A DNA stretch of 29,993 nucleotides from JANMQK01 sp031370485 (GTDB lineage: Bacteria > Acidobacteriota > Polarisedimenticolia > Gp22-AA2): assembly GCA_031370485.1 (NCBI GenBank), contig JANMQK010000049.1, forward strand, positions 1 to 29,993, read 5' to 3'. How positions within the stretch are numbered: position 1 is the first letter of the stretch; every line of letters begins with the position of its first letter. The translations under genes were made by a program, and so were the position numbers. Below the pieces are notes generated by a model. That model was not told the DNA's origin. It saw only the letters and a program-made list of their open reading frames with translations, and ran no database searches. Shown piece after piece: positions 15,352 to 22,222 of the stretch.

Positions 15352-16011
15352 TCATCCGGTCGCCTTGCGCGACGATTTGGCGACCGGACGCTTGACCTCT
15401 ATCGATTCGGTGCCGCTCGAAGCTTCGATGATCAGCGCGGCCCGGCCCGTCGTCACCGTCGGCAGGTCACACGCGAGTGACAGCCGGCCGTCCTCGCCGG
15501 TCTCGCCCTGCGCCAGCACCCGGGGCTTCCCTTCGCTGCTGATCAGCTTGACCTTGATCTTTGCGTCCGGCAGCCCTTCGCCGGTTGCCGTCCGGCTCAC
15601 GACGAGTTCGAGACGGGCCGTCTCCCCCCCGGCGAGCCTGTCACCGCCCGCGACCTCGAGCCCGATACGACCGGCGGCCGTCAGGGATTTCAGGTAATCC
15701 AGGACCACCTCGTCGAAGCTCTTGCTCGAGATGATCCCCTCCCCGAACGGCCGTCGCTCCTTGACGTCATACCGCCCGGCCCTGACGTCGGCGATCATCT
15801 GGTTATGCTGGGCCTCGATCCTCCCGGCCACGGCCGCCCCGTCCAATCCCTGCGACAGGAGATCGGCATAGGAGGATTTCCGCGAGGCGAGAATCTCGCC
15901 GCCGCGGTAGATGAGGGTCTCGATCACGGGGTTATCGCTCCCCTTGTCCTCCGTCTGCACGTGATAGACCTTCCCCTCGTGAGGGACGTCGGTGTTGAAG
16001 CCCGTGACCAT
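15352..16011 (-). CDS. Conserved hypothetical protein, two-part architecture
   Basis: I do not recognise a characterised family. The 219-aa protein has no signal peptide or membrane segment. Residues 1 to about 90 start MVTGFNTDVPHEGKVYHVQTEDKG and contain NPVIETLIYRGGEILASRKSSYADLL, a compact alpha/beta-looking region that I associate, from memory, with Acidobacteriota hypotheticals. Residues about 115-215 look like a beta-sandwich (LEVAGGDRLAGGETARLELVV, GETGEDGRLSLACDL), followed by a basic end (KRPVAKSSRKATG). It lies 32 bp downstream of the sigma54-activator gene and 16 bp upstream of thiS, so it is probably co-transcribed with both. Confidence 0.85.
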   Translation of the reverse strand: MVTGFNTDVPHEGKVYHVQTEDKGSDNPVIETLIYRGGEILASRKSSYADLLSQGLDGAAVAGRIEAQHNQMIADVRAGRYDVKERRPFGEGIISSKSFDEVVLDYLKSLTAAGRIGLEVAGGDRLAGGETARLELVVSRTATGEGLPDAKIKVKLISSEGKPRVLAQGETGEDGRLSLACDLPTVTTGRAALIIEASSGTESIEVKRPVAKSSRKATG

Positions 16012-16043
16012 GCCGGCATCTTAGGCCAGGTCTCGAAAGAGGG

Positions 16044-17489
16044 TCAAGAACGGGCGGTTGCGGGGACCCGCGGGCCCGGACGGCCCCCCGGCTTCGAGCG
16101 GCCGGTGGCGCGGCGCGCCCGCCGGAACGGGATCTGGATGCCGTAGGCCTTGACTTTGCGCTGCAGGGTCCGCACGCCAATTCGCAGGGCGCGGGCAGCG
16201 TGCGTCCGGTTCCCCGAGCACCGGATGAGGGTGCTCCGGATCAGGTTCCTCTCGGCCTGCTCGAGAGTCAGCCCTGAGCGGGGGCCGCTCCCGAGGACCC
16301 CGGCGAGACCGCCGTCCCGTACGGCGGGCGGCAGATCGGCGAGGCGCACCCGGTTCACGGGCCGGGTGATGGCCGTGCTTTCCAAGACATTCTTCAATTC
16401 ACGCACATTCCCCGGCCAGGGATAGCGCTGCAGTCCCTGGATGGCCTGGCGGGTCAGGGTCTTGCGCGGCAGGCCGTTGTCACGGCAGATCTGCTCCATG
16501 AAGAGATGTGCCAGATCGGGGATGTCCTCGGTGCGCTCCCGCAGGGGAGGAACGTGAACGGTGATCACGTTCAGCCGGAAGTAGAGATCGTCGCGAAAGC
16601 GGCCGCGGGCGATCATCGTCTCGAGGTCGCTGTTGGTCGCCGCCAGGACCCGCACGTCGACCTTCACCTCGCGCCCTCCTCCGACCCTCATGAACGCCCT
16701 CTCCTCGAGGACTCGAAGGAGCTTCGCCTGGGTCTGGAGATCCATGTCGCCGATCTCGTCGAGCAGGATCGTACCGCCGTCGGCCAGCTCGAACTTGCCC
16801 TTCCGTCTTTCCACCGCGCCCGTGAAGGCCCCTCTCTCGTGCCCAAAGAGCTCGCTCTCGATGAGAGTGACCGGGATGGCCGAGCAATTGATCGCGATGA
16901 ACGGAGCGCTCCGCCGGGGGGAGTTGTAATGGATCGCCTTGGCGACGAGTTCCTTGCCCACGCCGCTCTCCCCGTTGATGAGCACCGTGCTGCGCGCCGA
17001 GGCGACCTGGAGGATCTCGTTGCGGACCCGGCCCATCCCCGGCGACAGGCTCACCAGGTTACCCAGCAGGTATTTTCTCGAGAGATCCTTCGGCTGATGC
17101 GTGACCCGGTCCTCCGGGTCCTGCCAGCGAAGGATCCGGCCGACCCGGGCCCTCACCTCGGCGCGATCGGGCGGGGTCAGGAGGTAGTCGGCGGCGCCGC
17201 GGCCCAGCGCCTGGATGGCGCGCCGCGCATTCGCTTCGTGGGCCAGCACGACTATCGCGGGAATCCGTCGGCTGGCGATCAACCGGACCAGGAGATCGTC
17301 GGGCCCGTCCCCTGCCAGCCCCAGCGGGACGAGAGCCATGTCAAACTCCTCCCTCGCCGCCAGGCTCATGGCGTCGCCGGAATCCCGCGCGACGACGACG
17401 CGCGCTCCCAGGCTCCGCAGAATCGACTGCATCTCCGTGGTCAGGGACGGATCATCCACCAGCAGGATCTGCTTGCCCTTGGGAAACAC
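16044..17489 (-). CDS. NtrC-type sigma54 activator with a degenerate receiver domain
   Basis: The 481-aa bacterial enhancer-binding protein has three parts. Residues 1-122 form a receiver-like domain (ILLVDD) that lacks the phosphorylation site: the position of the acceptor Asp is Pro55 (ALVPLGLAG) and that of the conserved Lys is Thr105 (DYLLTPPD). Residues 140-375 form the AAA+ domain, with Walker A GESGVGKE (173-180), the sigma54-contacting GAFTGA (220-225) and Walker B TILLDEIGD. A Fis-type helix-turn-helix follows near residues 430-455 (NRTHAARALRIGVRTLQRKVKAYGI), then a basic tail. The start is GTG at 17489 with GGGAGGAAG upstream. It is divergent from a sigma54-promoter-driven small gene, the most obvious target. 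No cognate kinase is adjacent. Confidence 0.94.
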   Translation of the reverse strand: MFPKGKQILLVDDPSLTTEMQSILRSLGARVVVARDSGDAMSLAAREEFDMALVPLGLAGDGPDDLLVRLIASRRIPAIVVLAHEANARRAIQALGRGAADYLLTPPDRAEVRARVGRILRWQDPEDRVTHQPKDLSRKYLLGNLVSLSPGMGRVRNEILQVASARSTVLINGESGVGKELVAKAIHYNSPRRSAPFIAINCSAIPVTLIESELFGHERGAFTGAVERRKGKFELADGGTILLDEIGDMDLQTQAKLLRVLEERAFMRVGGGREVKVDVRVLAATNSDLETMIARGRFRDDLYFRLNVITVHVPPLRERTEDIPDLAHLFMEQICRDNGLPRKTLTRQAIQGLQRYPWPGNVRELKNVLESTAITRPVNRVRLADLPPAVRDGGLAGVLGSGPRSGLTLEQAERNLIRSTLIRCSGNRTHAARALRIGVRTLQRKVKAYGIQIPFRRARRATGRSKPGGRPGPRVPATARS

Positions 17490-17553
17490 AGATCTTCCTC
17501 CCCCAGGTTGATGGCCCGGGCGAGTCGGGCCGAAATTCCCGACCCGGCCACAA

Positions 17554-17602
17554 GCGTCAGTCTGTCACTTTGACGCACTTACGTCAAGTCGAAGGCGCGT
17601 CA
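17554..17602. promoter_or_regulatory. Cluster of (A/G)CGTCA sites, candidate enhancer for the activator
   Basis: GCGTCA occurs at 17554-17559 and 17597-17602, its complement TGACGC at 17571-17576, and ACGTCA at 17581-17586. The central pair forms an inverted repeat TTGACG-N6-CGTCAA (17570-17587). The cluster lies 150-200 bp upstream of the sigma54 promoter, the usual distance for an upstream activating sequence bound by a Fis-type helix-turn-helix dimer. Confidence 0.5.
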
Positions 17603-17753
17603 GAGTGGCGGACTGAGCATGTTCCCGCGCACATTGCCTTCGACCAACGCACGGAAGTCGTGCCATTTGTTTCTGAACGATCTTGCCTTATTTCAATGGG
17701 TTATGGTCAATCACCCCTCCCTGGCCCGCTGGCTCCGACGCGCCTCGGTCGAA

Positions 17754-17768
17754 TGGCAGACTTATTGC
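17754..17768 (+). promoter_or_regulatory. Sigma54 (-24/-12) promoter
   Basis: TGGCAG (17754-17759), 5 bp, TTGC (17765-17768) matches the consensus TGGCAC-N5-TTGC with one mismatch; the GG and GC dinucleotides are exactly 10 bp apart. Predicted start near 17780, giving a leader of about 23 nt ahead of the ATG at 17803, with GGAGGG inside it. Confidence 0.75.
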
Positions 17769-17802
17769 ATTTCATGGTGTCACCTTCGGGAGGGTGCCGC
17801 GC

Positions 17803-18006
17803 ATGAAAAAGGGGTCGGGAAAGGCCAGGAAGCAGGCGAGCAAGGACAACGGGATGATCGACTTCAACTTCGGCAATACTTCATATCAGATCGACACGAC
17901 GCGCCGGAAGGTCTATCACCGGTGGGTCGAGGTCGAGACCGCCAAGACGTTTCTAATCATGGGCGCCTTCAGCACGTCCCAGGCGCCGGTCAAGAAGGCG
18001 GTCTAG
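17803..18006 (+). CDS. Small basic protein of unknown function, sigma54-dependent
   Basis: The 67-aa product starts MKKGSGKARKQASKDNG, a lysine-rich and probably flexible N-terminus, and continues with a compact region (MIDFNFGNTSYQIDTTRRK, then VYHRWVEVETAKTFLIMGAF) that looks like a short beta-rich domain, ending in a basic tail. It has no Cys, signal peptide or membrane helix. I do not recognise a family. The ATG at 17803 is supported by GGAGGG about 9 nt upstream and by the sigma54 promoter placed to start transcription just before it. A strong terminator follows, so it is a monocistronic unit. The divergent enhancer-binding protein is the likely regulator. Confidence 0.7.
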   Translation: MKKGSGKARKQASKDNGMIDFNFGNTSYQIDTTRRKVYHRWVEVETAKTFLIMGAFSTSQAPVKKAV

Positions 18007-18026
18007 GATCACTGCCCTTCAATAAC

Positions 18027-18042
18027 CAGCCCGTGAGGGCTG
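18027..18042 (+). other. GNRA-capped hairpin in the 3' UTR of the small gene
   Basis: CAGCCC (18027-18032) and GGGCTG (18037-18042) pair around GTGA, a GNRA tetraloop. It lies between the stop codon and the terminator, on the same transcript. Confidence 0.45.
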
Positions 18043-18088
18043 AGGTAGTCAGGCCACACCCTTCGAGCAACACTCTCACCTAAGAAAC

Positions 18089-18126
18089 AGAGCCGCTTCG
18101 GTACCCATGAAGCGGCTCTCCTTTTT
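18089..18126 (+). terminator. Strong intrinsic terminator
   Basis: AGAGCCGCTTC (18089-18099) and GAAGCGGCTCT (18109-18119) form a perfect 11-bp stem with a 9-nt loop, followed by CC and five Ts. It ends the 67-aa gene's transcript. On the minus strand a weaker T-containing tract follows, so it may also stop the EAL-gene transcript. Confidence 0.85.
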
Positions 18127-18152
18127 GGGGGCCTCCCATGGCCGGGAGTCTC

Positions 18153-19514
18153 TCACCCGATGACGCCGAGGTCGGCTTCGGGGAAGGCGGGGCCCGGCCG
18201 GGCCAGCAGGTATCCCTGCGCGTAGCGCACGCCAATCGACTGCAGGCAGCGCAGCTCCTCGATGGTTTCGACACCTTCGGCGATCAATGTGATTCCCGAG
18301 CTCGCCGAGAAGCGAGCGATCGTGGCGGTCAGATCCTGCTTGATCGAGTGCAGGTGAATGTCGCGGATGAGGGCCATGTCGATCTTGATGAAGTCGGGCC
18401 TCAGCTCGGCGATCGAACGCAGCCCGGAGTAGCCCGACCCGACATCGTCCATGGCCATCCGGAACCCCTCGCCGTGAAAATGCTTCAGCATCTCGCGGAA
18501 GGCGGCGTGATCATGGACCGCCGAGTGCTCGGTCAGCTCCAGCACGACCTGCGTCGGACTCAGGCAGGAGGCGCGGAGCATCTCCCGCGTGGCATCCGAG
18601 CGCAGTTCGGGGTCGTGGATCGAATCGGGCTCCATGTTCAGGAAGAGCAGCTTGTCGGCGCCGAACGCCTGGGCGCCGCGAATCGCCTTCTCCCGGCACA
18701 GCCGTTCGAGTTTCCAGATGGAGTCATTCTCGTAGGCGACCTTGAAGAGATCGTCCGGTCCCTGGAAATGGCCCTTGGACAGCCGGGTCAGAGCCTCGTA
18801 GCCGATGATGCGTTTCTCGATGAGGTCGACGACCGGCTGGTAGACCGCGTGCACCGCTCCTGTCTTCAGGACCTCCTTGAGCCGCATCGCGTTCTGGCGC
18901 TGCTCGCGCTTTTTCTGCTGGAGCGAGTCGGTGAAGGCCTCCTCCAGGGCGGAGTAGACCCGCCGTTCGAATCGCAGCGACGCGTCATGCGTCAGCACGG
19001 TGCAGCCCACGTAGACACCGAACCGCTCCTGCACGCTCGCGGGCAGCCGGTGCCGCACGAAGTCGCTGAGGCTGGCCCCGACGCGGCGCCGCACCTTGTC
19101 GATGTCCTCGAAGGCCACCTGGCGCTGGCCCCGGGGGGGCGCCAGGAGAATCACGAAGGCGTTGCCGCTGATCATGACCTCCGAGATGTGGTCCTCGCGC
19201 CTGAGCTTCTCCTTCTTGATCTCGACCAGGAATGACGCGATGTCCCTGGTCAGGGACTCGAACCCCTTTCCGCCGAGAGTCTGTTCCATCCGCTCGTTCT
19301 GCAGAATGCTGATCGACAGCAGCCCCAGCTCCTGGGATTCCTTGAGCATCTCCCGAATCCTGCCGAGCAGGAGGGGCACGGTGGGCAGGTCGGTGACGTC
19401 GTCGTACAGCAGCCTGGCGAGAGCGCCGGCGTTCCGGGTGTTGAGCAGTTCGCCGCGGGCTCTCAGGTCGCTCATGAACTTCTTACGCCGGCTCTTGGTC
19501 CGTGTGACGGCCAT
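18153..19514 (-). CDS. c-di-GMP phosphodiesterase (degenerate GGDEF plus EAL)
   Basis: The 453-aa protein hydrolyses or senses cyclic di-GMP. Residues about 38-200 resemble a GGDEF domain whose catalytic motif has decayed to SGNAF (116-120). The EAL domain (about 215-445) keeps the catalytic residues: EAL at 240-242, Asn293 (LNMEP), Glu in LELTEHS, the Asp pair in MDDVGSGYS (356-357), Lys in FIKIDMALI, Glu in AEGVET (413) and a final QGYLLARP. It should therefore be an active phosphodiesterase, possibly tuned by its degenerate domain. No membrane segment is seen. It starts 3 bp after the stop of the diguanylate cyclase gene, so the two opposing enzymes are made from one mRNA. Confidence 0.93.
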   Translation of the reverse strand: MAVTRTKSRRKKFMSDLRARGELLNTRNAGALARLLYDDVTDLPTVPLLLGRIREMLKESQELGLLSISILQNERMEQTLGGKGFESLTRDIASFLVEIKKEKLRREDHISEVMISGNAFVILLAPPRGQRQVAFEDIDKVRRRVGASLSDFVRHRLPASVQERFGVYVGCTVLTHDASLRFERRVYSALEEAFTDSLQQKKREQRQNAMRLKEVLKTGAVHAVYQPVVDLIEKRIIGYEALTRLSKGHFQGPDDLFKVAYENDSIWKLERLCREKAIRGAQAFGADKLLFLNMEPDSIHDPELRSDATREMLRASCLSPTQVVLELTEHSAVHDHAAFREMLKHFHGEGFRMAMDDVGSGYSGLRSIAELRPDFIKIDMALIRDIHLHSIKQDLTATIARFSASSGITLIAEGVETIEELRCLQSIGVRYAQGYLLARPGPAFPEADLGVIG

Positions 19515-19517
19515 CGG

Positions 19518-20792
19518 TTACCCGCTTTTCGCGCCCAGATCGGGCTCTTCGGATTCGTCCGAGAAATAGGCCGTCTCGCACGAGAGCACCTTGTTGCGTC
19601 CCGACCGTTTCGCCCGGTAGAGCGCAGCGTCCGCGGCCGCGATCAGCTCACCGCCGGTCCGGCCGTCGTCGGGGAAGGTCGCGACGCCGCCGCTCAACGA
19701 CACGATCTTCAGCGGCTGGCTCTCCCGGTTCGGGAAAGGATGCTCTGCGACCCTTTTCCTGACCCTCTCTGCCGCGTGCATCGCCCCGGCCTTCGGCGAA
19801 CGGGGCAGGAGCACGATGAATTCCTCGCCGCCGTAGCGGGCGGGGAGGTCGTCGGGGCGCACCGTATCGCGCAGCAGTTCCCCCGTGATCTTCAGGACCT
19901 CGTCACCGGCCTGGTGTCCCTGGGTGTCGTTGTAGTGCTTGAAGTTGTCCAGGTCGAAGATGAAGAGGGAAACCGGGAAGTGCCCCTTTTCGGCCCTGAC
20001 GATTTCCTCGGACAGCTTCTCCATGAAGAACCGCTTGTTGCTGAGCTTGGTCAGCCCGTCGCAATTGGCCATCTCCTGGGTCTTCTGGAAGAGGTTGTGG
20101 TTGTGCATCGCGGTGCTGCCGACGTCGGCGATCAGCCTCAACATCGACTTCTCGTGCTTGGAGTGCCTCGTGATCCCGCCGACGCTGATGACCCCGAGGA
20201 CCTTGCCTTCGTAGACCATGGGGGCGCACAGTTCGGTTTTGAACTGAAAGTGTGCCGCGATCTTCTGGCTCTCGCCGGAATGCCGCATCTCGCGGATGAA
20301 GTCGTTCACGTCCATCTCGACCTGGTGCTCGGCCACCCAGCCGATGCGCCCTTCGCCGATGCCGATCTGGTAGACCTCCGACGCATCCGCGGACAGCCCC
20401 TTGCTGCTCCTGAGAATCAGCTTGTTCACCTTGTCGTCCATCTGGAAGACGAGAATCTGGGTCGGCATGAAGAGTCGATCCACGATCTTTTCCAGGGTGG
20501 CGGGGATGGCGCGCCGCTCCAACCGCGAGTTGATCTCCTTGGTAAAATCGCGAAGCATCGGGAAGAAGTTCGAGAAGGAGGCGTTCTCGCCCTCCAGCTT
20601 GGCGATGGTCTTCTGGAGGTCCCGGAACGACTCGACCTTGATCTCCGGGCGAACCAGCGGCCTCGTGGCGGCCCCCTGTCGCCGTCCCAGCAACATTCCG
20701 AAAAGAAAGGTCGCGATCGCCGAGGCCGCGATCCAGGCCCAGGCCGGCAGTCCCTGCAGGATGGTCAGAGCCTCGAAGAGTTTTTGATCCAT
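19518..20792 (-). CDS. Membrane-anchored GAF-GGDEF diguanylate cyclase
   Basis: The 424-aa protein synthesises c-di-GMP. One transmembrane helix lies at about residues 15-36 (WAWIAASAIATFLFGMLLG), then a short coiled coil (about 54-75), a GAF domain (about 97-235, with GIGEGRIGWVAEH, LCAPMVYEGKVLGVISVGG) and the GGDEF domain from DGLTKLSNKRFF to the end. The active site reads GGEEF (321-325). An RxxD inhibitory site (RPDD, 312-315) lies exactly five residues upstream, so product feedback inhibition is expected. The start is placed at the ATG at 20792, directly before the anchor; the frame stays open upstream but that part is not domain-like. It precedes the EAL gene by 3 bp. Confidence 0.94.
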   Translation of the reverse strand: MDQKLFEALTILQGLPAWAWIAASAIATFLFGMLLGRRQGAATRPLVRPEIKVESFRDLQKTIAKLEGENASFSNFFPMLRDFTKEINSRLERRAIPATLEKIVDRLFMPTQILVFQMDDKVNKLILRSSKGLSADASEVYQIGIGEGRIGWVAEHQVEMDVNDFIREMRHSGESQKIAAHFQFKTELCAPMVYEGKVLGVISVGGITRHSKHEKSMLRLIADVGSTAMHNHNLFQKTQEMANCDGLTKLSNKRFFMEKLSEEIVRAEKGHFPVSLFIFDLDNFKHYNDTQGHQAGDEVLKITGELLRDTVRPDDLPARYGGEEFIVLLPRSPKAGAMHAAERVRKRVAEHPFPNRESQPLKIVSLSGGVATFPDDGRTGGELIAAADAALYRAKRSGRNKVLSCETAYFSDESEEPDLGAKSG

Positions 20793-20869
20793 GCTGCGCC
20801 GGACTCCCTGCCGGTCTGGCGACGGCCAGGCTCCGCTTGTGCGTGCCCGACACGCCGGACGTCCGTTCA

Positions 20870-20898
20870 AACTTAGGCTCCGTCGCGGCCCGATTCAA
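20870..20898 (-). promoter_or_regulatory. Weak candidate promoter for the c-di-GMP operon
   Basis: On the minus strand TTGAAT (20898-20893), a 17-bp spacer and TAAGTT (20875-20870), about 78 bp upstream of the cyclase start. The -10 match is poor. Confidence 0.3.
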
Positions 20899-20971
20899 GA
20901 CCGGACGACGCCCCAAGATCTTTGCAGGCAGGGGAATACGACAAGCCCACCGCATTCTGCGCAGCGGATGG

Positions 20972-20998
20972 TGTCGCCCACCCGGATTCCGGGCGACA
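20972..20998. repeat. Inverted repeat upstream of the btuF-like promoter
   Basis: TGTCGCCC (20972-20979) and GGGCGACA (20991-20998) are perfect 8-bp arms around 11 bp. The repeat ends 4 bp before the TTGACA box of the promoter at 21003-21031, an operator-like position. No T-run follows. Confidence 0.5.
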
Positions 20999-21002
20999 TT
21001 TC

Positions 21003-21031
21003 TTGACACTCCCCTCCACCCCTTCTAGGCT
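21003..21031 (+). promoter_or_regulatory. Candidate promoter of the btuF-like gene
   Basis: Perfect TTGACA (21003-21008), a 17-bp spacer and TAGGCT (21026-21031). Predicted start near 21038, giving a leader of about 20 nt containing GGGAGGAAGG. Confidence 0.65.
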
Positions 21032-21058
21032 GGTCCGGGAGGAAGGCGCCCGCCGGCC

Positions 21059-22066
21059 ATGCCACACGCTACCCCCGGTGCAAGAGCCCCAGCGTGGCTC
21101 GCCCTTGCCTGCGTCGCCATGGCGTTGCCCTTGACCGCGCGCTGTCGTGGCTGCGCGCCGTCAGGGACAGCGCACCAGGTCCGTGACGGTCTCGGACGTA
21201 CCGTGGCGCTCCCCGCAAACCCCCGCCGGATCGTCTCGCTCGCCCCGAATGTGACGGACGCGCTTTTCGCACTCGGATTCGGAGGGCGGGTCGTGGGCGT
21301 CACCGATTTCTGCAAACCGCCAGGTGACAGTCGCGGCATCGCCCGGGTGGGGGGAATGTCGAACCCAAGCCTCGAGACCCTCCGCGCCCTGAGCCCCGAT
21401 CTTCTGATCGCCTCTTCGAGCGGCAACGAACCGGCGCTCTCCTCGCAGGCGGCCGCGCTGGGCCTCCCCCTCTACACCGTCCACACTCCCGACGTGGAGG
21501 GCACGCTCCGGGCGATGGTGGACCTGGCCGCCGCGCTCGGGGACCGGCCCCGGGGTGAGAGACTGGTCGCGGGGCTGCGGGCGCGCCTGGATGACGTGGA
21601 GCGTCGCGTCGGCGGATTCCGGCCGGCGCGGGTGCTGTTCCTCGTCTGGGGGGATCCCCTGGTCGTGCCCGGACGGTCCGCCTACTTGACGGACGCTCTC
21701 GGGCGCTCCGGGGGGCTCTCGGTGACCCGGGACGCGCCGGGGGCCTGGCCGGCCTTTGACCTCGAATCGGCCGTTGTCAGGGCGCCCGAGGTCATCCTGA
21801 CGGTCCCCCCGAACGCCGCGATGGTGGAGCGGTTGCGGCGCGACCCGGCCTGGATGTCCGTGCCGGCCGTGCGGAACGGGCGCATTCATGTCGTCAGCGA
21901 GGCCATCGAAGAGCCCGGCCCGCGCGTCGTCCAGGGGATCGAGGAGGTGGCGAGGCTGCTCCACCCCGGGGCCTTCGAGAGCCAGAAACCGGCGGCGGCC
22001 GGACGGAAGGGAGGTGAGCCGTGCGGGCCCGGAGGGACCCGCACGGCCGGGGGATCGAGGAGGTAG
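21059..22066 (+). CDS. BtuF-like periplasmic substrate-binding protein
   Basis: The 335-aa protein is a class III (helical-backbone metal receptor) binding protein of the cobalamin/siderophore ABC importer type. A hydrophobic export signal covers residues about 10-27 (PAWLALACVAMALPLT); the following Cys does not sit in a clean lipobox. The binding fold starts at RDGLGRTVALPANPRRIVSLAPNVTDALFALG, continues with GVTDFCKPP and DLLIASSSG, and ends near VVQGIEEVARLLHP. A 30-residue low-complexity Gly/Arg tail follows. BtuC/BtuD-like permease and ATPase genes are absent, so it is an orphan here. Vitamin B12, a siderophore or another chelate are all possible ligands; the sequence alone does not choose. 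A good promoter and an inverted repeat lie upstream. Confidence 0.88.
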   Translation: MPHATPGARAPAWLALACVAMALPLTARCRGCAPSGTAHQVRDGLGRTVALPANPRRIVSLAPNVTDALFALGFGGRVVGVTDFCKPPGDSRGIARVGGMSNPSLETLRALSPDLLIASSSGNEPALSSQAAALGLPLYTVHTPDVEGTLRAMVDLAAALGDRPRGERLVAGLRARLDDVERRVGGFRPARVLFLVWGDPLVVPGRSAYLTDALGRSGGLSVTRDAPGAWPAFDLESAVVRAPEVILTVPPNAAMVERLRRDPAWMSVPAVRNGRIHVVSEAIEEPGPRVVQGIEEVARLLHPGAFESQKPAAAGRKGGEPCGPGGTRTAGGSRR

Positions 22067-22159
22067 CACCCGTCTGCCCCTCCCCGCGAACACCAATGAT
22101 TCTCACACCCCGGCCGCTCGAAGAAAACCCTCCATACTCAAGAGGTGGTGCATGGATGC

Positions 22160-22183
22160 AGCACGCCCGCGGCGTGCTAGACT
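22160..22183 (+). promoter_or_regulatory. Extended -10 promoter overlapped by a palindrome (doxX-like gene)
   Basis: AGCACGCC (22160-22167) and GGCGTGCT (22171-22178) form an inverted repeat around CGC. Its right arm overlaps an extended -10 element, TGC-TAGACT (22175-22183), 40 bp upstream of the DoxX-family start. No good -35 is seen. The overlap suggests an operator. Confidence 0.4.
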
Positions 22184-22222
22184 CCCGCCTGCCCGGCCCG
22201 GGGCGCTTTGGCGGAGAGAACC

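Larger units (their letters stand above)
17490..17802. promoter_or_regulatory. Divergent regulatory region (activator / small-protein gene)
   Basis: This 313-bp stretch without a convincing gene separates the sigma54 activator gene (-) from the 67-aa gene (+). It holds a cluster of four TGACG-type half sites (17554-17602), a locally AT-richer segment (about 17660-17715) that could bend but shows no clean IHF consensus, and a sigma54 -24/-12 element (17754-17768). I found no convincing sigma70 promoter for the activator gene. Confidence 0.6.

Noticed and set aside
18007..18088. A tRNA gene between the small gene and its terminator
   Set aside because: The segment contains a GNRA hairpin but no cloverleaf arms or TPsiC-like sequence.
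20880..21058. A cobalamin riboswitch upstream of the BtuF-like gene
   Set aside because: I see no B12-box-like sequence, and the predicted transcription start near 21038 leaves only about 20 nt of leader. The inverted repeat lies upstream of the promoter.
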